A DNA stretch of 64,000 bases from JABDQZ01 sp963801985 (GCA_963801985.1 CAWDGV010000003.1:248001-312000), one strand, 5' to 3'; numbered from the stretch's first letter, positions 36,096-45,703 are shown. The notes: generated by a model from the letters alone, not told the origin. Program-made: numbers and translations.

Positions 36096-36884
36096 TTATT
36101 CTCCAAACATCATGGCGGTCAGGATAAAGTCCAGGCCAAGTATCGCAAAGGCCGAATGCACAACGGTACGCGTGGTTGCCCGGCTAAGCCCCTCAGAAGT
36201 TGGAGTCGCATCATAACCTTCAAAAAGCGCAATCCAGGTACAGACAACACCAAACACAATACTTTTAATGACGCCATTATAGACATCTTCATGCAGATCA
36301 ATTTTTGTCTGCATCTGCGACCAGTAGGTACCATCGTCCACACCCAGCAAACCGACACCAACAAACCAGCCTCCCAGCACCCCTAGCATACTGAACATTG
36401 CTGCCAGTAATGGCATGGAAATAATGCCACCTATCATGCGCGGGGTTAATACGCGCCGAACCGGGTTTACCGCCATCATCTCAAGACCGGAAAGCTGCTC
36501 GGTGGCTTTCATTAATCCTATCTCAGCCGTGAGCGCTGAACCTGCCCGACCGGCAAACAACAGCGCAGTCACCACCGGTCCCAGTTCACGCACCAGGCTG
36601 GCAGCAACCATCACACCCAGCGAAGCCTCAGCCCCGAACTGGGACAGGGTATAATGTCCCTGTAAACCCAGCACCATGCCAACGAAAAAACCGGACAGGG
36701 AAATCAGCAGTACCGATAATACACCGATGTAAAAAAGCTGTTTGATCAACAGGGATGGTCGACGCAGGATCTCATCAAAACCCGACATCATTTTCCATAA
36801 CAATATATGCCCACGTCCCAGCTTTTCTGCGGTACGAAAAACGGTTTGACCCAGTTTTGAAAAAAGTTCCAGCAGAGCATTCAT
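36096..36884 (-). CDS. mlaE: phospholipid ABC transporter permease
   Basis: 262 residues with five or six helices, including GFFVGMVLGLQGHYTLSQFG, RELGPVVTALLFAGRAGSALTAEIG and MKATEQLSGLEMMAVNPVRRVLTPR, which are MlaE-family signatures. It overlaps the mlaF stop by four bases (ATGA) and is followed two bases later by mlaD. Confidence 0.96.
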   Translation of the reverse strand: MNALLELFSKLGQTVFRTAEKLGRGHILLWKMMSGFDEILRRPSLLIKQLFYIGVLSVLLISLSGFFVGMVLGLQGHYTLSQFGAEASLGVMVAASLVRELGPVVTALLFAGRAGSALTAEIGLMKATEQLSGLEMMAVNPVRRVLTPRMIGGIISMPLLAAMFSMLGVLGGWFVGVGLLGVDDGTYWSQMQTKIDLHEDVYNGVIKSIVFGVVCTWIALFEGYDATPTSEGLSRATTRTVVHSAFAILGLDFILTAMMFGE

Positions 36885-37690
36885 GAATTCAGCAAATCCT
36901 CTGCAAGCTCAGTGGCTGGAAAATGGAATGGCACAGGGCCATCCGGCAACCCTTTTACAAACTGCTGCGTCCAGTCCAGCCTCGCTTCTGCCATTTCGGC
37001 GGGCGTTCCAGAGTCAATAACCTTGCCATCAGAAATAATGAACACCATGTCAGCAATCTGCAGGGTTTCTTTCACATCATGTGACACCATAATACTGCTG
37101 ATGTGGGCAGCATCATTGAGGCTGCGAACCAACTTGACCAGCACACCCATGGAAATCGGGTCCTGACCGGTAAACGGCTCGTCATACATGATCATCATCG
37201 GATCCAGGGCAATAGCACGCGCCAGTGCAACACGCCTCGCCATTCCACCAGAAAGTTCGCTGGGCATCAGGTCTCGCGCACCGCGCAAACCAACCGCTTC
37301 GAGTTTCATCAACACCAATTTACGCAACATGCTTTCTGTCAGATCCGTGTGCTCACGCAGCGGATAGGCGACATTTTCAAAAACATTGATATCGGTCAAC
37401 AGGGCACCGCTCTGAAACAGCATACCCATACGCATACGTAATTTATACAGATCACGGGTACCCAATTGATGCACATTCTCTCCATCAACTTCGATGGAGC
37501 CTGAAGACGGCCGGAGCTGGCCGCCTATCAGTTTCAGCAACGTCGTCTTACCGGTTCCGGAAGGCCCCATGATGGCAGTCACCTTGCCGCGCGGAATATC
37601 CATATCCACGCCGTCAAAGATTTTACGGTCACCACGACTGAAATGCAGATCCCTTATCCTGACCAGAGGTTTATCATCTTGTGACGGCAA
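36881..37690 (-). CDS. mlaF: phospholipid ABC transporter ATPase
   Basis: 269 residues. Walker A GPSGTGKTTLL, Q-loop LFQSGALL, signature LSGGMARRVALARAIA, Walker B MIMYDEPFTGQDP and H-loop VSHDVKE are complete. It powers the Mla system that keeps outer-membrane lipid asymmetry. The start is TTG (37690); no in-frame ATG lies upstream, and AGG is about ten bases before it. First gene of the operon; about 70 bases with its promoter separate it from the next gene upstream. Confidence 0.96.
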   Translation of the reverse strand: MPSQDDKPLVRIRDLHFSRGDRKIFDGVDMDIPRGKVTAIMGPSGTGKTTLLKLIGGQLRPSSGSIEVDGENVHQLGTRDLYKLRMRMGMLFQSGALLTDINVFENVAYPLREHTDLTESMLRKLVLMKLEAVGLRGARDLMPSELSGGMARRVALARAIALDPMMIMYDEPFTGQDPISMGVLVKLVRSLNDAAHISSIMVSHDVKETLQIADMVFIISDGKVIDSGTPAEMAEARLDWTQQFVKGLPDGPVPFHFPATELAEDLLNS

Positions 37691-37761
37691 AACACATACC
37701 TGTTGTTAACGAAAGTAAACGTGAAATATTAGGCCGATTGTGGGGCTAGCACCAAACTGCG

Positions 37762-38382
37762 TCAAGCAATCGCCATTAACTCGAGCAAAGTTCGAAGCTG
37801 ATGAAGAAACTCAATCGCCGGACCACTGCCAGTTGCACCGGGCGACACCAGCACCAATACATCCGCTTTAGCAGAAAACTGCTTATGAACCCGCTCAAAC
37901 TGCTGACGCAAGGTTTTCAGGTCAGGTTCACTATTTAATACAACTGCACAAAGGTGTTTATCTGTATCAACAGGCAGCCTGGACCAGAAACAAGACCCGC
38001 GGGATTCCATCGCATCATTTCCGACAGGCAAAATAAAGTCTGACTGTTGCCGGGCAGCCATTCCCTCCACATCCACCTGGGGTTCGACGATAAAATTTTC
38101 AAAATGCCCGGCCAGGCTATCTTTTAAAAATGCCACCTCGCCCACCGAAGGCAATTGGGACTGCACCAGGCAGTAGACACCGAACGTCTCATCCAGGTCA
38201 TCCAGCATCTCAACAAAAGAGCTTAACGCCTCCTTTCGCCAAAGTTGCTCGGGTAACACAACAGCGGAAAAATCATTGGCATAAAACGCCAGTTTCCAAT
38301 CATCCGGGATATCCTCCGGATAATAGCTTTCAGCCCACGAAGGAAAATCCCAGCCAATTGTTGCAATCCTGACTCGTGACAT
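37762..38382 (-). CDS. conserved hypothetical protein, distant DUF72-like start
   Basis: 206 residues, soluble. The opening IATIGWDFPSWAESYYPEDIPDDW recalls the N-terminus of DUF72 TIM-barrel proteins (IG-SGW-Y--W---FYP), and LAFYANDFSAVVLPEQLW fits the next elements, but the protein is shorter than the usual 240-270 residues and later motifs are not seen. The frame is open to 38439; the ATG at 38382 has AGGG upstream and fits better. Function unknown. It diverges from the small gene at 38459. Confidence 0.7.
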   Translation of the reverse strand: MSRVRIATIGWDFPSWAESYYPEDIPDDWKLAFYANDFSAVVLPEQLWRKEALSSFVEMLDDLDETFGVYCLVQSQLPSVGEVAFLKDSLAGHFENFIVEPQVDVEGMAARQQSDFILPVGNDAMESRGSCFWSRLPVDTDKHLCAVVLNSEPDLKTLRQQFERVHKQFSAKADVLVLVSPGATGSGPAIEFLHQLRTLLELMAIA

Positions 38383-38458
38383 ATCCCTGATAACTCCGTA
38401 GAAAAAACATTGATGCCCGCATTTTGCTAGAATCAGCACAGCTTATCAGAGTGATCTC

Positions 38459-38644
38459 ATGTCAAATATCATCAAATTCAAAAAACCTTCACTGAAAGAG
38501 AAAAATGCCGGCAGCACGCTGTGCAAAAATAATCATCATAAATGGGTCTTGCTGAAAGAAAGACGGTTTGACAATAAACAGGGAAAACTAATGACAACCT
38601 GGCAATGCAGCCGATGCAAGAAACTCAAGAACAAGGCGCTCTAG
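38459..38644 (+). CDS. small Cys-containing protein, possible zinc ribbon
   Basis: 61 residues, basic. A C-x2-N pattern (TLCKNNHHKW) and a later CSRCKK pair could bind one zinc together with the two His residues (C-x3-HH, C-x2-C). The start is ATG with GTGATC just before. It lies 59 bases upstream of yrbG and could be co-transcribed. Function unknown. Confidence 0.65.
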   Translation: MSNIIKFKKPSLKEKNAGSTLCKNNHHKWVLLKERRFDNKQGKLMTTWQCSRCKKLKNKAL

Positions 38645-38703
38645 CTACATTTTTCATGTAATATTCCGACAATTTCAAGCAATACTCCGGATTCACCAAC
38701 ATT

Positions 38704-39681
38704 ATGCTCATTGACATTCTGGCCATCCTTAGCGGCTTTGTTCTTCTTGTCTGGGGAGCAGATAGTTTTGTCAATGGCGCGGCAGGCATTGCCCGCAATT
38801 TTGGTGTTTCACCATTACTTATTGGCCTCACCATTGTTGGCTTTGGCACCTCGGCACCCGAAATCCTGGTGTCCACCATGGCATCAATACAAGGTAATCC
38901 AGGCTTGTCGATTGGTAATGCACTGGGATCCAACATCACCAATATCGCCTTGATTCTAGGTGCAACAGCGCTGATTGCCCCCCTGACAGTACACTCCCAA
39001 ACACTGCACCGGGAGTACCCCGTCATGCTACTGGTTACCCTGGGAGCTGCGGGATTAATGCTGGACCAGAGCCTGACCATGACTGATGGCATTATCCTTC
39101 TGGTGTCACTCATTCTCGTAATGGCATGGATCATTCACGTCGGCCTGCAGCGCAAGACTGATGACCCCATGATTAAAGAGATGGAAGATGAACTCCCTTC
39201 TGCCATGCCTACATCGAAGGCTGTCATCTGGTTTATCATTGGACTGGTCGTGCTGCTGGTCAGCTCGCGTCTGCTGGTCTGGGGTGCCGTCAACATTGCT
39301 ACAGCATTTGGCATCAGTGACCTTGTGATCGGCTTAACCATTATTGCCATCGGTACCAGCCTGCCAGAACTCGCTGCAAGCATAGCCAGTGCAATGAAAA
39401 ATGAACATGACCTGGCAATTGGCAATATCATCGGCTCGAATATCTATAACCTGCTCGCAGTCTTATCCATTCCCGGCTTGCTCAGCCCGGGGGAATTTGC
39501 CATCGAGGTTATCTTAAGAGATCTGCCGATTTTGATTGGCCTGACTATCGCATTGTTTTTTATGGGCTACAGTTTCAAAAACACAACCGGCCATATCAAC
39601 AGACTGGAAGGCTCTGTATTGCTTAGCGCCTTTATCGCCTATCAGGGCTGGCTATTTATTGACGCAACTGGAGTCAGTTAA
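38704..39681 (+). CDS. yrbG: Ca2+/Na+:H+ antiporter-family protein (YrbG type)
   Basis: 325 residues with ten or so helices in two homologous halves. The alpha-repeats are GLTIVGFGTSAPEILVS and GLTIIAIGTSLPELAAS, each with the conserved acidic residue, plus IGNALGSNITNI and IGNIIGSNIYNL. This is the CaCA family. It opens the + strand block as in E. coli and is followed after three bases by kdsD. The physiological substrate of YrbG is not settled. Confidence 0.93.
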   Translation: MLIDILAILSGFVLLVWGADSFVNGAAGIARNFGVSPLLIGLTIVGFGTSAPEILVSTMASIQGNPGLSIGNALGSNITNIALILGATALIAPLTVHSQTLHREYPVMLLVTLGAAGLMLDQSLTMTDGIILLVSLILVMAWIIHVGLQRKTDDPMIKEMEDELPSAMPTSKAVIWFIIGLVVLLVSSRLLVWGAVNIATAFGISDLVIGLTIIAIGTSLPELAASIASAMKNEHDLAIGNIIGSNIYNLLAVLSIPGLLSPGEFAIEVILRDLPILIGLTIALFFMGYSFKNTTGHINRLEGSVLLSAFIAYQGWLFIDATGVS

Positions 39682-39684
39682 ATC

Positions 39685-40680
39685 ATGACCGTAAAACACC
39701 CATTGTCAGAAAACGACAGGGACAAGCTGATCTCCCTTGGCCAGGCCGTCATAAAAACAGAGGCCCAGGCTGTTACCGACCTGCTACCGCGCATCGATGA
39801 AAATTTTGCCCGCGCCTGTAATTTCATGCTGCATTGCAAAGGCCGTATTGTCGTCACCGGCATGGGCAAATCCGGACATATCGGTAACAAGATTGCCGCA
39901 ACCCTGGCCAGCACCGGTAGTCCGGCTTTTTTTGTTCACCCCGGCGAAGCCAGCCACGGCGACCTTGGCATGATAACTAACCAGGACGTGGTCCTGGCAA
40001 TGTCAAATTCCGGCGAGACAGGCGAAGTGGTCACAATTGTACCTATACTCAAACGCCTCGGTGTTCCCCTCATCAGCATGACGGGCAACCCAAGCTCAAC
40101 CCTGGCAACAGAAGCTGACGTAGCCCTCGATATCAGCGTTGCCCAGGAAGCATGCCCGCTCGGCCTGGCTCCCACTGCAAGCACCACAGCCACGCTCGCA
40201 ATGGGCGATGCCCTGGCAGTCGCCCTGCTGGAAGCCAGGGGCTTTACCGAGGAGGATTTTGCACGCTCGCATCCTGGAGGCAGCCTGGGAAGACGCCTAT
40301 TGGTTCATGTCAGTGACATCATGCACAGCGGCGATGAAATCCCCAGCGTTCGACTGGATGCCGACCTGACTGAAGCCCTGATGGAAATGACCAATAAAAC
40401 CCTGGGCATGACCGCCATTACCGATCAGGACGGGACCTTACTGGGAATTTTCACTGATGGTGACTTGCGCCGTGCCCTGGATCAGGAAATCGACATCAGA
40501 ACAAGCAAGGTCAAGGATGTCATGCGTGAGAAATGCGTTTATGTTTCTCCCGGCATTCTGGCTGCAGAAGCCCTGCAACTGATGCAGGAAAAAAAGATCA
40601 ACGCACTACTGGTGATTAAAGACAATAAACTGGTGGGCGCACTTAACATGCACGACATGCTTCGTGCCGGAGTAGTATAA
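39685..40680 (+). CDS. kdsD: D-arabinose 5-phosphate isomerase
   Basis: 331 residues: an SIS domain (VVTGMGKSGHIGNKIAATLASTG, AMSNSGETGEVV) and two C-terminal CBS domains (about 205-325). It converts ribulose 5-phosphate to arabinose 5-phosphate for KDO. The conserved Lys, Glu and His residues (GKSGH, GEASHGDLGM, RSHPGGSLGRRLL) are present. Spaced three bases from kdsC. Confidence 0.95.
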   Translation: MTVKHPLSENDRDKLISLGQAVIKTEAQAVTDLLPRIDENFARACNFMLHCKGRIVVTGMGKSGHIGNKIAATLASTGSPAFFVHPGEASHGDLGMITNQDVVLAMSNSGETGEVVTIVPILKRLGVPLISMTGNPSSTLATEADVALDISVAQEACPLGLAPTASTTATLAMGDALAVALLEARGFTEEDFARSHPGGSLGRRLLVHVSDIMHSGDEIPSVRLDADLTEALMEMTNKTLGMTAITDQDGTLLGIFTDGDLRRALDQEIDIRTSKVKDVMREKCVYVSPGILAAEALQLMQEKKINALLVIKDNKLVGALNMHDMLRAGVV

Positions 40681-40682
40681 AA

Positions 40683-41207
40683 ATGCAGGACATTCAAGAA
40701 AAAGCATCTCAAATCAAACTGGTCATATTCGACGTCGATGGCGTGTTAACCGACGGCAGCCTGTTTCTCGGCGATGACGGTCAGGAATACAAGGCATTCC
40801 ATTCCAAAGACGGCCATGGCATGGTCATGTTGCAGCAAAGTGGTGTCATGATTGGCATCATCACTGGACGCACCTCTGAAGTTGTACGCAAACGCATGGA
40901 AAGTCTCGGTATCAAACATGTTTTCCAGGGACAGAAAGACAAACTGCCGGCTTACGAAGAGCTTAAACAGGAACTTTCACTTTCCGACGAACAGGTCGCC
41001 TATGTCGGTGATGACGTAGTAGATCTGCCTGTCATGACCAAGGTGGGACTTTCCATAGCAGTTCAGGATGCGCACGCCCTGACCAAGGAACACGCGCACT
41101 GGATTACCCCCTCAAATGGTGGTCGTGGCGCCGCCCGCGAAGTCTGCGAAATGTTAATGCATTCCCAGGGCCAGCTGGATTCGGCATTGGAGTATTACCT
41201 GTCTTGA
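40683..41207 (+). CDS. kdsC: 3-deoxy-D-manno-octulosonate 8-phosphate phosphatase
   Basis: 174 residues, HAD family without cap (C0 type). The nucleophile motif is VIFDVDGVLTDGSL, motif II IITGRTS and the metal-binding YVGDDVVDLPVM. It releases phosphate from KDO-8-P. The last four bases (TTGA) overlap the TTG start of lptC. Confidence 0.95.
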   Translation: MQDIQEKASQIKLVIFDVDGVLTDGSLFLGDDGQEYKAFHSKDGHGMVMLQQSGVMIGIITGRTSEVVRKRMESLGIKHVFQGQKDKLPAYEELKQELSLSDEQVAYVGDDVVDLPVMTKVGLSIAVQDAHALTKEHAHWITPSNGGRGAAREVCEMLMHSQGQLDSALEYYLS

Positions 41208-41782
41208 TCGATAACGCCGCATTCCCACGCCCGGCTCTGACAGTATTTCTACTGGTGGTGCTCGTGCTCAGCTGGTTTCTTACCACTGATGACAAAAAAA
41301 CCGGCCACCAGGAAACAGATAAAGCGCCACATATACCCGGTTATTTTGTCCGCAACCTGTCCATGACCAGTATGGGTGCTGACGGCTTACCTGAACGGCA
41401 TATAGAATCCAGCAATGTCGTACAATACCAGGATGACCAAACCACCGAAATGGAAGCGCCAAAATATAATTTTTACAGACCCGGCCAGCCGCCCTGGGAT
41501 GTTCAAGCCGAACAAGGCTGGCTGTCTGCCGATGGGGAACTGGCCTTGCTATCTGGACGTGTTACCATTATCCGGCCAGCCAGCGAAACCACCGTGCCTT
41601 TTAAAATGGTAACCAGTGACTTGCGTATCCAGCCGGAAAACAATTACCTGGAAACTGATAATGCAGTCACTGCCACCAGCGGCAAAGACCAGATTGATGC
41701 CATTGGCATGCAGGCCTGGATGGGACAACCCAGCCGCATAAAATTTTTGTCGGACGTGAGATCGATTTATGTACCCAAGTAA
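41204..41782 (+). CDS. lptC: LPS export system protein LptC
   Basis: 192 residues with one N-terminal helix (FPRPALTVFLLVVLVLSWFL) and a periplasmic jellyroll. Features are HIPGYFVRNLSMTSMGADGLPERHIESSNVVQY and APKYNFYRPGQPPWDVQAEQGWLSADG. It connects LptBFG to LptA in the LPS bridge. TTG start overlapping kdsC. It overlaps lptA by 14 bases. Confidence 0.93.
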   Translation: MIDNAAFPRPALTVFLLVVLVLSWFLTTDDKKTGHQETDKAPHIPGYFVRNLSMTSMGADGLPERHIESSNVVQYQDDQTTEMEAPKYNFYRPGQPPWDVQAEQGWLSADGELALLSGRVTIIRPASETTVPFKMVTSDLRIQPENNYLETDNAVTATSGKDQIDAIGMQAWMGQPSRIKFLSDVRSIYVPK

Positions 41783-42269
41783 CCGCAGAATGCCTTTATT
41801 GATATTACTCCTGGGCCTGATTAGCCCGTTAAGCTGGGCGTTATCTACAGACAAAGACCAGCCAGTCTCCATAGAGGCTGACAGTGTTGATATTGATGAA
41901 GCAACTGAAACTGCGATTTACCATGGCAATGTAATTTTAATTCAAGGCAGTCTCAAGCTGAATGCAAGTCGCGTGGTAGTACATAACTTCCAGAGTGACA
42001 ATGCCCGCATTGTCGCTACCGGCAAACAGGTTAAATTCAGCCAACAACAGGACGATAATGGCCCGCCCATCAAGGGACGCGCCAACAAGGCCGAGTACGG
42101 CATTAACAGTGCCCGCCTGGAACTGAGCGGCAATGCTTCCCTGGCCAAAGACAAGAATACCTTCAAAAATGACCGCATCATTTATGACCGTGAAAAAGCG
42201 ACCGTACAAGCCGGCACCTCGGCTAAAGGCAAAGAGCGCGTCAAGATCACGATTGGCGGAAAAAATTAA
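41769..42269 (+). CDS. lptA: LPS transport periplasmic protein LptA
   Basis: 166 residues: signal peptide (MPLLILLLGLISPLSWALS after a short basic start) and the OstA-like jellyroll (QPVSIEADSVDIDEATETAIYHGNV, ITLIQGSLKLNASRV-type strands, DRIIYDREKATVQAG). It forms the periplasmic LPS bridge between LptC and LptD. An ATG at 41790 would remove the first seven residues. Operon with lptC and lptB. Confidence 0.93.
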   Translation: MYPSNRRMPLLILLLGLISPLSWALSTDKDQPVSIEADSVDIDEATETAIYHGNVILIQGSLKLNASRVVVHNFQSDNARIVATGKQVKFSQQQDDNGPPIKGRANKAEYGINSARLELSGNASLAKDKNTFKNDRIIYDREKATVQAGTSAKGKERVKITIGGKN

Positions 42270-42291
42270 TTAAACGGATCCCGGACCATTC

Positions 42292-43017
42292 ATGAGCAAG
42301 CTCTCTGTTCAGAACCTGAACAAGTCCTACAAGCAGAAGGCCGTTGTGCATGATGTCTCGCTTGAAGTAAACAGTGGTGAAGTTGTGGGCCTGCTGGGCC
42401 CCAATGGAGCCGGTAAAACCACCAGCTTTTACATGATTGTCGGATTGATACCGGTCGACAAGGGCACGATCCTGCTGGACCAGGATGATATCACCCGTGC
42501 CCCCATGCACAAACGCGGACGACTTGGATTGGGTTATCTTGCACAGGAACCTTCGGTATTCAAAAGACTAAGCGTACAGGACAACGTCCTGGCGATTCTG
42601 GAAACACGCAGGGAACTGGATGAGAAGCAGCGACTGGATCACTGCGAAGACCTGCTGCATGATCTCAGCATCAATCACCTGGCAGAAAGCCTCGCAATGA
42701 GCCTGTCTGGAGGTGAACGTCGGCGCCTGGAAATAGCCCGTGCCCTGGCCGTCAATCCACGCTTTATCCTGCTCGATGAACCTTTTGCCGGAGTTGATCC
42801 GATCTCGGTGGTAGACATCCAGAAAATCATTTCCCATCTGGCTGAAAAAGACATTGGCATCCTGATTACTGACCACAATGTCCGGGAAACACTCGGCATA
42901 TGCGACCGCGCCTATATTATTAGCGAAGGCAATGTCATTGCCGAAGGCAATACCGAGACCATTCTCGCTAATGAAAACGTGCGCAATGTTTATCTTGGCG
43001 AACATTTCCGCCTATAG
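42292..43017 (+). CDS. lptB: LPS export ABC transporter ATPase
   Basis: 241 residues. Walker A GPNGAGKTTSFYM, signature LSGGERRRLEIARALA, Walker B FILLDEPFAGVDPISV and H-loop LITDHNVRETL match LptB closely. It energises LptFG extraction of LPS (lptFG are not in the window). It ends the LPS part of the block; a 364-base gap follows before rpoN. Confidence 0.97.
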   Translation: MSKLSVQNLNKSYKQKAVVHDVSLEVNSGEVVGLLGPNGAGKTTSFYMIVGLIPVDKGTILLDQDDITRAPMHKRGRLGLGYLAQEPSVFKRLSVQDNVLAILETRRELDEKQRLDHCEDLLHDLSINHLAESLAMSLSGGERRRLEIARALAVNPRFILLDEPFAGVDPISVVDIQKIISHLAEKDIGILITDHNVRETLGICDRAYIISEGNVIAEGNTETILANENVRNVYLGEHFRL

Positions 43018-43381
43018 CGTCATAAGCCCGTTTTCACCGAAAGTACTCAAAGTCCACCAAGAAAATAAGGATTAATGATCACTAATCCAAATATTCTGCT
43101 CCCAAATCATTTCCAGCAATCAAATTGCTGTCATTTTACTTGGAATACCCAGGATCCCCATAAGATCAATTGCGCATGAGCAACCAGATAGATTTAACTA
43201 ACCTGGAAAGACAAATAACTTTGTGTTCTTCGCGTCCTTGATGGTGAAGATTTCTGGCTGAATTTAATGACCCAAATCAACTGATAAATTCATTTAAATC
43301 TGTCTTACAAAGGATAATTTAGGCTAGAATAATCTTAGGCATACAAATAGCGTACCAATTTACTGGAGAGCATTTAATTTA
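43018..43381. other. A+T-rich intergenic region before rpoN
   Basis: No gene is seen. Two diverged copies of a CACC...CAAAG-type string occur in opposite orientation (about 43034-43060 and 43219-43252). A perfect GGATTA-N8-TAATCC palindrome lies at 43069-43088. A TAGAAT near 43324-43329 could be a -10 box for rpoN, without a convincing -35. Confidence 0.45.
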
Positions 43382-44857
43382 ATGAAGCAATCGTTGCAGC
43401 TTCGACTGGGTCAGCATCTGACAATGACACCCCAATTGCAGCAGGCGATTCGGCTTCTGCAATTATCCACGTTGGACCTCAAACAGGAAATCCAGGACGC
43501 GCTGGATTCCAATATCATGCTCGAAACTGACGAAGAAGGTCGTCTGCGTGAACAGCCCGATGATACCCAGGAAAAATTGCAGGCAAATGAAACCGACTCT
43601 AAATCTGCAAATGACAGTAACAACGAGACCGAAATCAATGCCGAATCCAGCGACATGCCTGAAGACCTGCCGGTTGACAGTAACTGGGATGATGTTTTTG
43701 ATGCTCCGCCTCCGGTTAATAACAACAGCAGCCCTTCAGAAGATATCGATTTTCTGGCCCAGCAATCACATAGCCAGACCCTGCAGGATTACCTGATCTG
43801 GCAAATGAATCTCAGCGTTCTCAGTGATACAGACCTGTTAATCGCCAACAACATCATTGATGGTATTAACGAAGATGGCTATCTGACCACGCCACTCGAG
43901 GATATTATCCGCTCCGCTGATGATGAGGATGTTGAAATCGAAGAAGTTGAAGCGGTGTTACATCGTATCCAGAATTTCGATCCTCCCGGCGTTGCCGCTC
44001 GCGACACCCGTGAATGCCTGTTAATACAGCTGAAACAGCTGCCTGAAACAACCGAATACCGCGACTCGGCAATCATACTGGTCGATGAACTATTCAAGTA
44101 CCTGGCAGACCAGGACCAACGCATGATCAAGCGCCGCCTTGGCATTAATGATCAGCAACTGCAGGACATAATGTGCCTGATCCGCACACTTAACCCCAGG
44201 CCCGGCACCAGTATCGCGCAAAGCAGAACCGAGTATGTTGAACCCGATGTATTCGTGCGTAAAATCAATGGTAAGTGGCAGGTTACCCTGAACGGCCACG
44301 CCACACCTAAACTGCGGGTTAATACAGAATATGCCTCTTTTATCCGTCGCGCAGATGACAGTTCAGACAATACATCCCTGAAAAACCATTTACAGGAAGC
44401 ACGCTGGTTTATCAAAAGCCTGCAAAGCCGCAATGACACACTGATGAAAGTCGCTTCCAAGATTGTCGAATTCCAACAGGGCTTCTTCGAACATGGAGAC
44501 GAAGCCATGAAGCCACTGGTGTTACGTGATATTGCCGATGAACTGGAAATGCATGAATCAACCATATCCCGGGTGACCACGCAGAAATACATGCATACAC
44601 CACGTGGCACATATGAATTTAAGTATTTTTTCTCCAGTCATGTCAGTACCAGCACTGGAGGAGAATGTTCGGCTACCGCTATCAGGGCCTTGATTAAAAA
44701 ACTGATCGCTGCAGAAAAGCAGTCAAAACCTCTCAGTGATAATAAAATTTCACAAATTCTGGTTGATCAGGGAATCGAGGTTGCCCGGCGAACTGTAGCC
44801 AAATACCGCGAGGCGATGGGAATACCTCCATCGAACGAACGCAAGCGCCTGATGTAA
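43382..44857 (+). CDS. rpoN: RNA polymerase sigma-54 factor
   Basis: 491 residues. The Gln/Leu-rich N-terminal region contacts activators (SLQLRLGQHLTMTPQLQQAIRLLQLS), an acidic linker follows (about 50-130), then the core-binding domain, the HTH (LRDIADELEMHESTISRVTTQKYM) and the RpoN box (ARRTVAKYREAMG, ending SNERKRLM). Needed for nitrogen, motility and other activator-dependent genes. It begins the block with hpf and ptsN. Confidence 0.97.
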   Translation: MKQSLQLRLGQHLTMTPQLQQAIRLLQLSTLDLKQEIQDALDSNIMLETDEEGRLREQPDDTQEKLQANETDSKSANDSNNETEINAESSDMPEDLPVDSNWDDVFDAPPPVNNNSSPSEDIDFLAQQSHSQTLQDYLIWQMNLSVLSDTDLLIANNIIDGINEDGYLTTPLEDIIRSADDEDVEIEEVEAVLHRIQNFDPPGVAARDTRECLLIQLKQLPETTEYRDSAIILVDELFKYLADQDQRMIKRRLGINDQQLQDIMCLIRTLNPRPGTSIAQSRTEYVEPDVFVRKINGKWQVTLNGHATPKLRVNTEYASFIRRADDSSDNTSLKNHLQEARWFIKSLQSRNDTLMKVASKIVEFQQGFFEHGDEAMKPLVLRDIADELEMHESTISRVTTQKYMHTPRGTYEFKYFFSSHVSTSTGGECSATAIRALIKKLIAAEKQSKPLSDNKISQILVDQGIEVARRTVAKYREAMGIPPSNERKRLM

Positions 44858-44884
44858 GGCGCATAACAACAATAGGAGAATGCT

Positions 44885-45208
44885 ATGCAAATTAGCCTCA
44901 CTGGACATCATGTAGACCTAACCGACTCACTTCGTGCCTATGTCGACCAAAAATTTGAAAAACTGGAAAGACACTTTGATCACGTGACCAATGTCCACGT
45001 TATTTTAAGCGTTGAAAAACTGGCTCAGAAGGCTGAAGCGAACATGCATGTCAGCGGTGCAGAAATTTATGCAGATTCCACCCACGAAGACATGTATGCA
45101 GCAATTGACTCTTTGGTAGACAAGCTGGATCGCCAGCTCATCAAGCACAAGGAAAAGATGAAAAATCATCGCGGCAACAACAAACCCATGCCTGTAACTG
45201 AAGAATAG
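44885..45208 (+). CDS. hpf: ribosome hibernation promoting factor (short HPF)
   Basis: 107 residues with the HPF/RaiA fold (MQISLTGHHVDLTDSLRAYVDQKFEKLERHF, THEDMYAAIDSLVDKLDRQLIKHKEK). No C-terminal dimerisation domain is present, so it is the short form. It helps form 100S ribosomes in stationary phase. Good AGGAGA upstream. Between rpoN and ptsN as in enterics. Confidence 0.95.
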   Translation: MQISLTGHHVDLTDSLRAYVDQKFEKLERHFDHVTNVHVILSVEKLAQKAEANMHVSGAEIYADSTHEDMYAAIDSLVDKLDRQLIKHKEKMKNHRGNNKPMPVTEE

Positions 45209-45232
45209 GGTTTCTCCTAACTGGACATCAAT

Positions 45233-45703
45233 ATGCTGCCACCGGATTTTCTCACTCAGGACACCGTTGCCACGGAAGTGCAAATTCAAAGCAAAAAACG
45301 CTTGCTTGAATTTATTGCCGAGCTGTTTGCCGAACAGAACATCCAGATCGAGGCAACGGACATTTTTGAAAGACTGATTGAGCGCGAAAGACTGGGCAGT
45401 ACTGGCCTGGGGAAAGGCATTGCCCTGCCCCATGCCAGGGTTGATGGGCTAAAACAGGCCAGGGCCGCTTTTGTCCGCCTACAGGATAACATCGATTTTG
45501 ACGCCATAGACGGACAGCCCGTTGACCTGGTTATTGCCTTGCTGGTGCCAACAAATGCCAGCGATACGCATCTGAAAATCCTGGCCGGGCTGGCACAGTT
45601 TTTCAGTAATGACAGTAACTGCGTAAAACTACGTGAAACCGAAGACAAACAAATACTCGTAGAAACATTGCTAAAGGGTATAGAATCATTCCAACAGATT
45701 TAA
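45233..45703 (+). CDS. ptsN: nitrogen PTS EIIA component
   Basis: 156 residues, EIIA-Ntr/fructose fold. The phospho-acceptor His lies in GKGIALPHARVDGL (about residue 66). It is phosphorylated by HPr-type proteins and regulates potassium transport and stress responses in other bacteria. It follows hpf by 24 bases and precedes hprK by 24 bases. Confidence 0.94.
   Translation: MLPPDFLTQDTVATEVQIQSKKRLLEFIAELFAEQNIQIEATDIFERLIERERLGSTGLGKGIALPHARVDGLKQARAAFVRLQDNIDFDAIDGQPVDLVIALLVPTNASDTHLKILAGLAQFFSNDSNCVKLRETEDKQILVETLLKGIESFQQI

Noticed and set aside
38625..39134. 169-codon minus-strand frame
   Set aside because: Antisense to yrbG, whose repeats and motifs are unmistakable.
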